Translations under genes and position numbers: made by a program
Origin: Secundilactobacillus paracollinoides DSM 15502 = JCM 11969
GTDB taxonomy: Bacteria; Bacillota; Bacilli; Lactobacillales; Lactobacillaceae
Assembly: GCF_001311135.1 (NCBI RefSeq)
Contig: NZ_BBAG01000004.1
Location: 1 to 64,000 of the forward strand
Direction: 5' to 3'
DNA length: 64,000 nt
The notes under the pieces: generated by a model
What the model saw: only the letters and a program-made list of their open reading frames with translations
The model's database searches: none
What the model was told of the DNA's origin: nothing
In this document: one piece after another, positions 37,541 through 46,959 of the stretch
Layout: each line of letters opens with the position of its first letter
Position numbering within the stretch: the stretch's first letter is position 1

Positions 37541-38983
37541 ATGGCAGATCAAAATATTGAAGCAGAAATCAGACGAATTTTACAAGAAGAATTAAGCGGC
37601 AACGCTTCATCTAGTGCTGCTGGTGCAACTACCAGTCAGCCTGATGGGTTAGGCAACGGGATCTTCACTAACGTCAATGATGCCATTGCTGCTGCTAAGC
37701 AAGCTCAGGAAATCTTACAAGATAAGCCACTTGCCTTCCGTAAAAAGATCGTGCAAGCAATCAAAGACGGCTTTGGCCCATATATTGAATATATGGCCAA
37801 GCAGACCCGTGAAGAAACTGGCATGGGGACTGTTGAAGCTAAGGTTGCTAAGTTAAAGAACGCCCTCTACAACACACCAGGCGTTGAATTACTGGACCCA
37901 GAAGTTGAGACTGGTGACGGTGGAATGGTGATGTATGAATACACCCCATTCGGTGTTATCGGTGCCGTTGGCCCAAGTACCAACTTGTGAAACTGTTTTG
38001 AACAACTCTATCATGATGATCTCAGCTGGTAACGCTGTGTTCTTCGGTGCCCATCCTGGTGCTAAGAACATTACCCGTTGGACAATTGAAAAGTTGAACG
38101 AATTTGTCTGCAAGGCAACTGGCTTAAAGAACCTGTTAGTTTCTCTGGACACACCATCGATTGAATCCGTTCAAGAAATGATGCAACACCCAGACGTTGC
38201 CATGTTAGCTGTTACTGGTGGCCCCGCAGTTGTGCACCAAGCATTAACGAGCGGTAAGAAGCTGTCGGTGCCGGTGCTGGTAACCCACCTGCAATGGTTG
38301 ATGCCACCGCTGATATTGATCTAGCAGCGCACAACCTCTTTACATCAGCTAAGTTTGACAACGAAATCCTATGTACCTCAGAAAAGGAAATCATTGCTGA
38401 AAACTCAATCAAGGATGAACTCCTTCAAAAGATCGTTGCTAAGGGTGCTGCCCTTGTCACTGACCCTAAGGATATTCAACATCTCGCTGACATGACCATT
38501 TCAGCTAATGGTGCGCCTGACCGTAAGTATGTTGGAAAAGATGCCACCGTCATTCTTGATGCTGCGGGTATTTCATACACCGGCGATCCTAAGTTGATCA
38601 TGATGGATGTTGATAAGGATAACCCATTGGTTAAGACTGAAATGTTAATGCCAATCTTACCAATCGTGGGCTGCCCAGACTTTGACGCCGTCTTAGCCAC
38701 AGCCATTGAAGTTGAAGGTGGCAATCACCATACTGCTTCAATTCACTCAAACAACATTCAACACATCAACAAGGCTGCTCACCGGATGAACACCTCGATC
38801 TTCGTTGCCAATGGCCCAACATTTGCTGCAACTGGTGTTGGTGATAACGGCTACTACAGTGGTGCCGCTGCGCTGACAATTGCTACCCCAACTGGTGAAG
38901 GTACTACCACTACTAAGACCTTTACCCGTCGTCGTCGTTTCAACTGTCCACAAGGGTTCTCATTGCGTTCTTGGGAGGTTTAA
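37541..38983 (+). CDS. pduP: CoA-acylating propionaldehyde dehydrogenase (frame broken twice)
   Basis: PduP oxidises propionaldehyde (or 3-hydroxypropionaldehyde) to the acyl-CoA with NAD. The N-terminal 18 residues (NIEAEIRRILQEELSG) are the encapsulation peptide, then a serine/alanine linker and the ALDH fold. Two missing bases near 37985 (expected PSTNPCETVLNNS) and one missing G near 38261 (KKAVGAGAGNPPAMVDA) split it into three frames. The catalytic cysteine is expected in the EILCTSEK segment, which is intact. Restored length is about 481 residues. Confidence 0.9.
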
Positions 38984-38986
38984 TCT

Positions 38987-40104
38987 ATGGAAGAGTTTAA
39001 AATTCCAACCAAGGTCTTCTCTGGTAACGACAGTCTAACTTGGCTGCAAAACATTTCTAACAAAAAGATTTTAATGGTCTGCGATGCATTCTTGCCTGGT
39101 ACACCAACTCTTGATCGTATCAAGAAGAATGTCGAAGGTAAAAATGAAGTGACCATCTTCTCTGATGTGAAGCCAGATCCACCTTTGGAAAACATCATGG
39201 CCGGTGTTGAAGTCTTCAACAAAGTCCAACCAAACGTTGTTATCGGGATTGGTGGCGGTTCTGCCATCGATACTGGGAAGCTGTTCGGTTCTTTGGTGAA
39301 AAGCTCAACAAGTACACCATTGATCTGTTTGTCGCTGTACCAACGACCAGTGGGACTGGTTCTGAAGTCACCCAACACAGTGTGTTGACTGATACGGAAC
39401 ACCATAAGAAGGCCCCAATTATGGAGGACAGCATCATCTGATGTTGCCCTGCTGGATCCACAACTGGTGATGACGGCACCTAAGAGTGTCAGTGCGTTCT
39501 CAGGACTTGACGTCTTGACCCACTCACTAGAATCATTAGTTGCCCAGGATTCAAACACCATTACTGACGCTTTAGCTGAAAAAGCAGCTAGTGTTATCCT
39601 GCATAACTTGGTTGAATGCTATCGTCATGGTGATAACGAAGCCGCTCGTAAAGTGGTTCATGAAGCCTCATGTGCTGCCGGGATGGCCTTTGCCAATGCC
39701 GGCCTCGGAATTGCCCACTCAATTGCGCACCAATTAGGGGCAAACTTCCATGTACCGCATGGGTTAGCATGTGCCATGATGCTGCCGCACGTTGTGTTGT
39801 ACAACGCAAGCAAATCTGACTTTGCTTTACACAAGTACGCAGAAGCCTTCAAGAAGTCTGGTTTAGTTTCAAACAGCATGAGTGACCGGATCGCAGTGAA
39901 GCGTTTAGCTGTTCAGATCCAACACATGATGGTTGAAATGGATTGTCCACAAACGCTTAAGTCATTTGGCATTGACCCAGCTGAAGCGTTGAAGATGGTC
40001 GATACAGTTGTTGATGGCGCTAAGAAGGATGGGACTTTCCCTGGCAACCAGTTGTGCCTTCAGACGAAGACCTGGCTGCATTGTACAAACAAGTCATTAA
40101 ATAA
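38987..40104 (+). CDS. pduQ: iron-type propanol dehydrogenase (frame broken three times)
   Basis: PduQ reduces the aldehyde to the alcohol and regenerates NAD inside the compartment. VIGIGGGSAIDTGK is the nucleotide loop and VAVPTTSGTGSEVTQHSV, then the metal-binding region with GLGIAHSIAHQLGANFHVPHGLAC, identify an iron-containing alcohol dehydrogenase. Frame changes lie near 39281 (one lost G), 39437 (two lost bases) and 40052 (one lost C). Once repaired, the C-terminus is VVPSDEDLAALYKQVIK, ending at 40104, about 373 residues. Confidence 0.88.
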
Positions 40105-40125
40105 GTTTAGAGAGGAAGCTCATCT

Positions 40126-41313
40126 ATGTCACAGAAAATCCTTGCCATCAATGCCGGGAGCTCTTCTTTGAAGTTGAAGCTCTATGATATGCCCGAAGAA
40201 GTCGTCCTGGTAAGCGGATTGGTTGATCGGATCAGTCACGAGGATGCCATTTTTACCTATAAAATTGGCGGTCATAGTGATAAACATGAAACGACACAAC
40301 CGGTCAAAGACCACACAGCAGCTGTCCAACTGGTGATCGACGCACTTCTCGGAAGTGGGCTCATCCAAGACAAGTCTGAAATCGTTGGCGTCGGTCACCG
40401 GGTCTCTCATGGTGGGCGTTATTACACCCAATCCGTTGAGATCAACGATGACGTTGCCGAAAAGATCGACGAATTGTCCGTCTTGTCACCACTGCACAAC
40501 CCTGTTAACCTCCTGGGGATTCAGGCATTTGAAAAATTATTGCCCGATGCTAAAGAGGTTGCAGTCTTTGATACTTCCTTCCATAGCACGATGCCGCGTA
40601 AGGCATTTATGTACGCGCTTCCTTACAAATACTACACTGAAGATGGCGTACGGCGTTATGGGTTCCACGGCCAATCTCACCAGTACATCTATAGCGAGGC
40701 GACCCGCTTAGTTGGTGAGCAGGCGACAAGTAAATTGATTTCTTGTCACTTGGGCAATGGTGCTAGTATCTGTGCCATCAAGGATGGTAAATCCGTCAAC
40801 ACCTCCATGGGCTTTACGCCCTTGGCTGGTCTCGTGATGGGGACCCGGTCCGGTGATGTTGACCCAGAGATCTTACCGTTCTTGGAAGAAGAACACCATC
40901 TCAGTTCTGAAGATGTTCGCAGTATGTTGAACCATGATTCAGGCTTAAAGGGCTTATCGGATGTTTCAAACGATGTTCGAGATGTCCTGGATGCTGAATC
41001 ACAGGGCAACGACCGCGCAAAATTGGCACTTGAAGTTTATGTGCACCAGATTCAAGAGTATATCGGCAGTTACACGACCGATCTTGAAGGATTGACAACG
41101 TTAGTCTTTACAGCTGGCGTTGGTGAACATTCAGCACCAATCAGACAGCGGGTCTGTGAACGACTTGGGTACCTTGGCGTGAAGATCGATGACGCCAAGA
41201 ACCAAGCCAATGAAATTGAGATTCAAGCCGATGATTCACGTGTTAAAGTGATGGTCATTCCAACTGATGAGGAACTGATCATTGCCCGTGACACGCAAAA
41301 AATTGTTGGTTAA
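40126..41313 (+). CDS. pduW: acetate/propionate kinase PduW
   Basis: A 395-residue acetokinase-family enzyme making ATP from propionyl phosphate. ILAINAGSSSLKLKLYD is the first signature, RRYGFHGQSHQYI the second, and GNGASICAIKDGKSVNTSMGFTPLAGLVMGTRSGD surrounds the active site. No encapsulation peptide is visible, so it acts in the cytosol after the product leaves the shell. Frame intact; GAGAGGAAG ribosome site. Confidence 0.92.
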   Translation: MSQKILAINAGSSSLKLKLYDMPEEVVLVSGLVDRISHEDAIFTYKIGGHSDKHETTQPVKDHTAAVQLVIDALLGSGLIQDKSEIVGVGHRVSHGGRYYTQSVEINDDVAEKIDELSVLSPLHNPVNLLGIQAFEKLLPDAKEVAVFDTSFHSTMPRKAFMYALPYKYYTEDGVRRYGFHGQSHQYIYSEATRLVGEQATSKLISCHLGNGASICAIKDGKSVNTSMGFTPLAGLVMGTRSGDVDPEILPFLEEEHHLSSEDVRSMLNHDSGLKGLSDVSNDVRDVLDAESQGNDRAKLALEVYVHQIQEYIGSYTTDLEGLTTLVFTAGVGEHSAPIRQRVCERLGYLGVKIDDAKNQANEIEIQADDSRVKVMVIPTDEELIIARDTQKIVG

Positions 41314-41339
41314 CACAGTCGTAACGGAGGGGTTCAGTC

Positions 41340-41684
41340 ATGGCTAGGGATATTGAACGGACAATTCAAGAATACGTTCCAGGTAAACAGGTTACGCTGG
41401 CTCATATCGTTGCAAATCCGACCGAAGACATTTACGAAAAGCTTGGGATTCAAATCCACAAGAATGCGTTGGGAATTTTAACGATCACACCTAGCGAAGC
41501 ATCCATCATCGCTGGTGATATTGCCACCAAGGCCAGTAACGTTCAATTAGGATTTATTGACCGGTTCAGTGGTTCTGTCGTCATTGTTGGTGAAGTTTCT
41601 GAGGTTGAGTCAGCGTTGACCCAAGTGATTGAGAAATTACACGAATTACTTGGTTTCGATATTCCTAGTATTACTCGAACTTAA
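41340..41684 (+). CDS. pduU: microcompartment shell protein PduU
   Basis: A 114-residue circularly permuted BMC-domain protein; the N-terminal strand ([22 protein letters not shown]) forms the small barrel seen in PduU/EutS. The core contains [23 protein letters not shown]. Minor hexameric shell component. Start after GGAGGGG. Frame intact. Confidence 0.93.
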   Translation: MARDIERTIQEYVPGKQVTLAHIVANPTEDIYEKLGIQIHKNALGILTITPSEASIIAGDIATKASNVQLGFIDRFSGSVVIVGEVSEVESALTQVIEKLHELLGFDIPSITRT

Positions 41685-41699
41685 ATATGGAGTGGTTAG

Positions 41700-42755
41700 A
41701 TGAAAATTGATCAAATATTCAGTCCATATCAGCTTAACAAGCGTGTCACACTTCGTAACCGTCTTGTTTTAGCACCTTTGAACATCCAATCGTCATTATT
41801 TGATGGTTCGGTGAGTCTAAACGACCTAAATTTTCATAAGGCGCGGGCAAAGTATGTGGGGCTAGATATTATCGGGTCAGCATACATTTCGGATTCGGCA
41901 AATACTGCCTATGGTGCGATCAGTGTCGCAGATGACAGTAAGATCGACGGATTGAAAAAGCTTGCAACGGTCATTCATCAAGGTGGCAGTAAGGCAATTT
42001 TGCAGCTGGTCCATGCGGGGCGGATGACAAATGCTTATGCTGCGAAGGGGGCGCCAGTCCTTGCACCAAGTGAAGTGAAAGCAGCCCATGGTGATGTTGA
42101 TCTGCCGAAAGCAATGACGAAGACCGACATTGAAACGGTTATTCAACAGTTCGAAGACGCAACTATTCGGGCAATCAAGGCTGGATTTGACGGTGTCGAA
42201 TTGCATGGGGCAAATACCTTTTTGTTCCAGCAGTTCATGTCACCATTGTCAAATCTGCGGACTGACGAATATGGCGGGTCACTCGAAAACCGCATTCGAT
42301 TTTGTGCCCAAACGACTAAACGCGTTTTGGACACAGCGCGGGCACACAAGCCTGGGTTTATCGTTGGGTATCGGATCTCACCAGAAGAGTTTGAACCCGG
42401 TGCGCTGAAATTAGGAGACGATCTTCTCTTAATGCAGGTTCTTGGCAAGCTGGGCATTGATTATCTCAGTCTTTCACTTCGCCAGTATGATCAGACCTCG
42501 ATTACATGTGAGACGCTCTCTGATTTGCAAATTACTGACATCGTGAAACAGGCAGTCGGGGACGACTTGCCGATCATGGTTGCAGGGCATCTTGGTACAC
42601 AATTTGCGTTTGAACGAGCCTCAGGTGACTTGTTTGCGGTTGGCAGTAAGTTTCTTAAACAACCTAACTGGCCAGCTCAGGTACGCAACCCAGGTGTGCA
42701 GCCAGAGTCCAGGGTGACTGGCACGGTGATTCCATACACCACATTAAACTTGTAA
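41700..42755 (+). CDS. NADH:flavin oxidoreductase (old yellow enzyme family)
   Basis: A 351-residue FMN-dependent TIM barrel with RNRLVLAPLN, LQLVHAGRM and ELHGANTFLFQQFMSPLSNLRTDEYGGSLENRIRF, the standard OYE signature. It follows pduU by 15 bases and probably belongs to the same transcript. The substrate is unknown; OYE-like genes are not part of the core pdu set, so any link to diol metabolism is inference. The C-terminal part (GHLGTQFAFERA) is slightly divergent, but the frame is open. Confidence 0.82.
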   Translation: MKIDQIFSPYQLNKRVTLRNRLVLAPLNIQSSLFDGSVSLNDLNFHKARAKYVGLDIIGSAYISDSANTAYGAISVADDSKIDGLKKLATVIHQGGSKAILQLVHAGRMTNAYAAKGAPVLAPSEVKAAHGDVDLPKAMTKTDIETVIQQFEDATIRAIKAGFDGVELHGANTFLFQQFMSPLSNLRTDEYGGSLENRIRFCAQTTKRVLDTARAHKPGFIVGYRISPEEFEPGALKLGDDLLLMQVLGKLGIDYLSLSLRQYDQTSITCETLSDLQITDIVKQAVGDDLPIMVAGHLGTQFAFERASGDLFAVGSKFLKQPNWPAQVRNPGVQPESRVTGTVIPYTTLNL

Positions 42756-42773
42756 CGGTAAAGGGTGATATTA

Positions 42774-43564
42774 ATGACACGATACAATGAGGCAATCCCA
42801 ATATCAGGTGGCTGAACTGCCGTGATCTCGGTGGTCACGTCGCGCGTGATGGCAGAACTGTCAAGTATCATAAATTAATAAGAGCCGGTCATTTGTCAGA
42901 ATTGACGCCCACTGGTCAGCAGCAGTTGCTCGACTATGGGGTGACAGTTGATATTGATCTACGGTCTAGCGCGGAACTCGAACAGTATCCGGACCTTATT
43001 CCAGCGGGAATTGACTTTATTCACTTCCCATGTCTGGATAACGATGACACTGAGAGCACTGAAACAGTGAATGAGTTAAATCAATTCTACTCGAGTAGTG
43101 CGCACAGCGGCTATCTGCGGATGCTCTATGTGTACCGCAAGCTTGTGATCAATCAGCATTCTCAATCTGCAATGCGTCAGGTATTTACCTATCTTCTTGC
43201 CTATGGAAACGACGAGACTGTCCTCTTTCACTGTTCAGCAGGAAAGGATCGGACTGGACTGACCAGTTTGCTGATTTTATCGGCACTGGGCGTTTCTTTG
43301 GCGGATGTGAAGCAAGATTATCTGCTGACGAACAACTTCCTCGTTGAGCGGTTAAATCAACGGATAAGTGACGCAAAACAGGCGCATTTGAATCAGAACT
43401 TTATCAGTTCGATTCGCGACCTGTCCACGGTGAATGAAGATTATTTTGATCAAGCAATGACGTTGATCAACTATGAGTTCGGCGGTATCAAAGCTTATCT
43501 GCGTGATATCGTTCAGCTCAGCGATGCTGACATAAGACAGTTACGCGACACGTATTTGGAATAA
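42774..43564 (+). CDS. tyrosine-protein phosphatase, PtpB/DSP type (frame broken)
   Basis: A phosphatase of the lactobacillal PtpB/Tyr_phos-3 family with the catalytic P-loop HCSAGKDRTG (Cys and Arg present). The N-terminus MTRYNEAIPISGGLNCRDLGG is recovered only by restoring one base near 42813 (GGTGGCTGAAC), so the open frame as it stands begins at 42893 and lacks about 40 residues. Full length is about 264 residues. It is the last gene of the pdu-side transcript and is followed by a terminator. Confidence 0.85.
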
Positions 43565-43600
43565 TGTATCGAAATGCAATAAGCGATAGGGACAAATAAA

Positions 43601-43639
43601 AGTCTCCTTTCAGCCAATGACTGAGAGGAGACCTTTTTT
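43601..43639 (+). terminator. Rho-independent terminator after the phosphatase gene
   Basis: GTCTCCTTTCAG pairs with CTGAGAGGAGAC (one mismatch), followed by six Ts. Repeat copy B begins directly after the T-run. Confidence 0.88.
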
Positions 43640-43640
43640 G

Positions 43641-43800
43641 TAGAGAGTGTGAAGCAAGGCGGTTAAGGGGCAGAATGTAACGGGCTCTGGCCGAAAAGTC
43701 CGGGCCTGACTTTTTGGTCAGAGCCCGTTACATGGCCGCCCCTTGCCTTGCTGAACACGTTTCGGCAATGTAAAAGTAGCGCACGTTGCCAAGCAAGACC
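43641..43800 (+). repeat. palindromic 3'-end repeat, copy B
   Basis: A 160-bp element starting TAGAGAGTGTGAAGCAAGG and ending near TTGCCAAGCAAGACC. An inner 24-bp stem (43677-43700 with 43709-43732), a middle GGGGC/GCCCC and an outer GCAAGGC/GCCTTGC make one long hairpin. The right flank contains GAACACGTTTCGGC and TAAAAGTAG, shared with the other copies. It lies between a terminator and the 3' end of the convergent flavodoxin gene. Confidence 0.85.
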
Positions 43801-43891
43801 AACAAAATAGTACGCCCAAACAAGGTATTTTCGTCAAGGCCGCTATGCGGAAGCCGTTTACTTAATGAACATAAATGCGTCCAACTCAGAA

Positions 43892-43931
43892 AACGCTGGC
43901 AAGAATCCATCATAGAATTTTTGTCAGCGTT
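43892..43931 (-). terminator. probable terminator after flavodoxin
   Basis: AACGCTG and CAGCGTT form a 7-bp stem; read on the minus strand it is followed by TTTT. Weaker than the others in the window. Confidence 0.5.
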
Positions 43932-43986
43932 CTTACGTTTCTAATAATCATGGAACAAATTTCAATTGAAACCAGCACATATAATG

Positions 43987-44433
43987 CTATTTCTCGGCAG
44001 CTGCCACCAACTTATCAGTAAAGGCAGCCAACGTTTCAACATCCTCTTCTACGGGTTCCAGATCGATCTTCACGTTCTCAGCCCCCTGCGTTGCACTAGC
44101 GGCCTTAAATGCCTCGCCATACTCGTCGACAGCCTTATTGAAGTCATCGCCATAGAAGACGTCGCCAGAGCCGGCAACCCCGTAAATTTTGCCTGTGAGG
44201 TCGAGGTCCTGCAGGTCCTCGTAGAAGTCCATGCCTTCTTCAGGGAGGGCACCTTCATCATAGGTGTACGGGCAAACAACACAGATGTCGGCGTCTAAGA
44301 GCTCTTCGGCATCTGTTTGTGAGATCTCCGTTTCATTGACGTCGATATCGTGTTTTTTGAGTTGATCTGAAATAATATCAGCGATATCTTCATTATTGCC
44401 TGTGATACTTGCGTAAACGACGTGTGCGTTCAT
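43987..44433 (-). CDS. fld: flavodoxin
   Basis: A 148-residue acidic flavodoxin; VVYASITGNNEDIAD is the FMN phosphate loop and VCPYTYDEGALPEEG plus GVAGSGDVFYGDDF are the ring-binding loops. It lies in a small minus-strand group with PduV and a CadD-type gene. Because no PduS cobalamin reductase is visible in the pdu operon, flavodoxin is a reasonable electron donor for making cob(I)alamin for PduO, but this is inference. Confidence 0.9.
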   Translation of the reverse strand: MNAHVVYASITGNNEDIADIISDQLKKHDIDVNETEISQTDAEELLDADICVVCPYTYDEGALPEEGMDFYEDLQDLDLTGKIYGVAGSGDVFYGDDFNKAVDEYGEAFKAASATQGAENVKIDLEPVEEDVETLAAFTDKLVAAAEK

Positions 44434-44480
44434 AAAATAAATGCCTTCTTTTTTAGTGTTTGGTAACGGCTTGACAGTGC

Positions 44481-44906
44481 CTAAGCAAGTAAATCCGAAA
44501 CCTTATCAATATTAGTATCAGTATAAGACGAAATCGAAATAATGGGATCAGCCCCAGCGTCATCTAACCGCTCCTTGACGATCGCGACGTCTTTGTCGTT
44601 GGCAACGTCGGTCTTAGTGACAATGCCGATGGTGGGGCAGCTGAACATTGAACTGAACCCGGTAGGAAGAATCACCCGCGGGTCAGTGGCGCTTTGCATC
44701 AACACGATAATGTCCGCACCCATGGCAGACGTCATGAGGTTGGAATACATAAATCGATGCTCGACATATTCGCCGGGGGTATCGATGATGTTGTCGTAGT
44801 ATTCGATGGTTTGCGTTTTGTTGTACTGGATCTTCATTTCGTTTAATCGCTGAATCAGGGTGGTCTTGCCGCACCCAATTGGCCCGATAAACATTGCCTT
44901 CTTCAT
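44481..44906 (-). CDS. pduV: PduV/EutP-type small GTPase
   Basis: A 141-residue Ras-like P-loop protein: MKKAMFIGPIGCGKTTLIQRL at the N-terminus, DTPGEY as the G3 motif and TKTD as the G4 motif. PduV in Salmonella is found on the outside of the compartment and is linked to its movement. It is transcribed toward the pdu operon, not with it. ATG 44906 is chosen over the in-frame start at 44927 because AAAGGAGG-like bases (GGAGGCCTTTT on the minus strand) precede it. Confidence 0.87.
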   Translation of the reverse strand: MKKAMFIGPIGCGKTTLIQRLNEMKIQYNKTQTIEYYDNIIDTPGEYVEHRFMYSNLMTSAMGADIIVLMQSATDPRVILPTGFSSMFSCPTIGIVTKTDVANDKDVAIVKERLDDAGADPIISISSYTDTNIDKVSDLLA

Positions 44907-44959
44907 AATAAAAGGCCTCCATATCAATAGTTATAATGATGTCATTGGTTGCTGAACGC

Positions 44960-45556
44960 TCAAAAAGCGTTGTTTTTAATGAGGATGTAAACCCCCAGAA
45001 CAATGAAAATAAGTGGGATGACCCACTTCCGGTAGTGCTCAATACGTTTCTTTAAGACGGGCAGGTTGGCTAGTTTGTACCCAATGAAGCACCAAATGAG
45101 CGTCATGACCGCGTAGACGGCGATCGTTAACCATGTTTCGCCATCATTGTATTGGGAAAATAGTGGGACGTAGATGCCGATGTTATCAGCACCGTTTGAA
45201 ATGGTCAGTAGGCAAATGCTCAGGATTTTAATGATGGCAAACTGATTGTATTTGATAGCCTTGGGCAAGTTGCTGTTGTCAGTTTTGCTCCGATAATAGT
45301 AGTCAAACCAGTACTTGATGCCCAAGCAAATTGGCAGTAGGCCAAGCCATTTAAGCAATCCCGTTGTTAAAAAACTGAGGCCGTAGTCAATCAGTAGACT
45401 GAAAACGACTAGGCTGCCGATACCCAATAGTTGTCCCAAAACGATTTGGTAGTGTTTATATTTTTCTTCCTGTGTAAATAGGAGCGTGAGGACCACAATG
45501 TCGTCTAGGTCTGAACTGATAAATGACACGACCCCCGTAATAATCAGTGCTAACAT
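44960..45556 (-). CDS. CadD/LysE-type cadmium resistance-family membrane protein
   Basis: A 198-residue integral membrane protein with about five to six helices and the N-terminal SFISSDLDDIVVLTLLF pattern of the CadD family, plus NGADNIGIYVPLF. CadD proteins are linked to cadmium resistance in staphylococci. Here it heads a group with pduV and flavodoxin. A role in metal (perhaps cobalt) export is possible but only a guess. GAGGG precedes ATG 45556; an in-frame TTG at 45562 is also possible. Confidence 0.78.
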   Translation of the reverse strand: MLALIITGVVSFISSDLDDIVVLTLLFTQEEKYKHYQIVLGQLLGIGSLVVFSLLIDYGLSFLTTGLLKWLGLLPICLGIKYWFDYYYRSKTDNSNLPKAIKYNQFAIIKILSICLLTISNGADNIGIYVPLFSQYNDGETWLTIAVYAVMTLIWCFIGYKLANLPVLKKRIEHYRKWVIPLIFIVLGVYILIKNNAF

Positions 45557-46000
45557 GTTCAACCCTCTGTATCCGCTTTCATTTACTGCTTATCTTTTCA
45601 TTTTAAGTGATAAGATGCACATATTCAAGCGCTTATCTTGTTCAGTTAGCGGTTGTCAAAATTTAAGAAGCTGCCCTGATATCAGGGTTGTGAGGATTAA
45701 ATGCGTTAGGCGTGGTTTTCAGAAAGCCGTTAGATCGGGCCACCAGTTCAGGCCTGAATTATGATTATTTTGTTAGCCTTGAGACAAAATAATTGAACCA
45801 TGCGAAATGTGACCATAGTGTCCCGATGAACAAGGGCGCGGACCACTGTGGTAAGTGGCAAAATTGTGATACTGACGAAGTATGTATTTTTGCCTCACGT
45901 CTCGTTGGGATGACGAGTAGAATAGAAGATAACGGTGCGTTAATCCTACATAGTAACAAGCGTTGCACCGTGTGTGCGATTCAGAAGGGAAGTTCAATAC
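45557..46000. other. intergenic region with several perfect palindromes
   Basis: Between the divergent CadD-type and EamA genes. It holds CCCTGATATCAGGG (45674-45687), TTCAGGCCTGAA (45747-45758) and the stem ATTATTTTGT/ACAAAATAAT (45764-45793), and a CTTATC/GATAAG pair near 45590-45615. Promoters for both genes must lie here. I found no T-box or riboswitch consensus I could defend. Confidence 0.45.
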
Positions 46001-46888
46001 TTGACATCATCCACAAAACGCACCACCCAACTCGCCATCGGGTACGCATTAATTTCCGCGTTACTCTACGCCTTTTACCCACCGCTGGCAAAGCTCCTGA
46101 TCCACTCGGTACCAGTGGCGATCCTTTCGAGTCTGTTATATTTGGGAACCGGCATCGGCACGGCGTTGATCTATCCGCTGGTGCACCGTGGTCACCACGT
46201 CGCTAACGGGTTGAAACGCAGCGACACCACGGCGTTAATTGCCGTCATTGGATTTAATATCGTTGCCAGTATTTTGATGAACCTGGCACTCAAGCTGAGT
46301 GACGCAGGCAGTGTGTCACTACTGGGCAACTTTGAGATCGTCGCCACTTCAGTGTTAGCGATGCTCTTTTTCCACGAACATATTTCACAGCAGTTGGGAT
46401 TGGGCATCGTGGTCATTACCATTGCCAGTATTCTGCTGAGTTCGACCGGCGTGCTGCATTTTTCCTTCTCACTTGGCGCTGTTTTGGCGCTCATCGCCAC
46501 GGCCTGCTGGGGACTTGAAAACAACCTCACCCGCGTTCTATCGGATCGTGATCCGCTGCAGGTCGTGATCGTTAAGGGACTCGGAGTTGGTATTGGGAGT
46601 TTGATTGTTTCGGTTGCGCTCCGGGAGAGCTGGCCCGCAATTGGGACTGTGATTGCAGCGCTGATCCTTGGATTTTTTGCCTATGGCATCAGCATCGTGT
46701 TCTACATTTTGGCGCAACGCAGTATCGGGGCAGCCAAAACGAGCGCTTACTATGCTGTGGCCCCCTTTCTGGCGGTTGTACTCTCGTTCTTCTTATTAGG
46801 CGAGCGGCCCACGGCTCTGTTTGGTATTGCTCTAGTGTTGATGATTATCGGCACGGTGTTTGTGACCCTTGATGACATGAAAAATTAA
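46001..46888 (+). CDS. EamA/DMT-family transporter
   Basis: A 295-residue protein with ten predicted membrane helices in two homologous halves, the EamA pattern. The start is taken as TTG 46001 because AGAAGGGA lies ten bases upstream, giving MTSSTKRTTQLAIGYALISALLY. The second half holds GLENNLTRVLSDRDPLQVVIVKG and FLLGERPT. Substrate unknown. Followed by a terminator shared with the next, convergent gene. Confidence 0.82.
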   Translation: MTSSTKRTTQLAIGYALISALLYAFYPPLAKLLIHSVPVAILSSLLYLGTGIGTALIYPLVHRGHHVANGLKRSDTTALIAVIGFNIVASILMNLALKLSDAGSVSLLGNFEIVATSVLAMLFFHEHISQQLGLGIVVITIASILLSSTGVLHFSFSLGAVLALIATACWGLENNLTRVLSDRDPLQVVIVKGLGVGIGSLIVSVALRESWPAIGTVIAALILGFFAYGISIVFYILAQRSIGAAKTSAYYAVAPFLAVVLSFFLLGERPTALFGIALVLMIIGTVFVTLDDMKN

Positions 46889-46930
46889 AAAACACGTTGC
46901 GGGCAACTAACAGCCGTAACGTGTTTTTTA
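46887..46930. terminator. bidirectional Rho-independent terminator
   Basis: AAAAAACACGTT and AACGTGTTTTTT form a 12-bp stem with A- and T-runs on both sides, between the convergent EamA and regulator genes. Confidence 0.85.
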
Positions 46931-46959
46931 TTGGTTCAATCTTCAATACCACTGTCGTG

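Noticed and set aside
41700-42755. Frame break in the OYE-like gene
   Set aside because: The C-terminal part is a little divergent, but the frame is open to a normal end and the late family motif (LFAVGSKFLKQPNW) is in frame.
43728-43913. 61-residue minus-strand open frame near repeat copy B
   Set aside because: Its second half is the hairpin element and there is no ribosome site or family match.
45820-45990. T-box leader before the EamA gene
   Set aside because: AACAAGGGCGCGGACC looks a little like a T-box, but the conserved order TGGNACCGCG is absent and no terminator/antiterminator pair follows.
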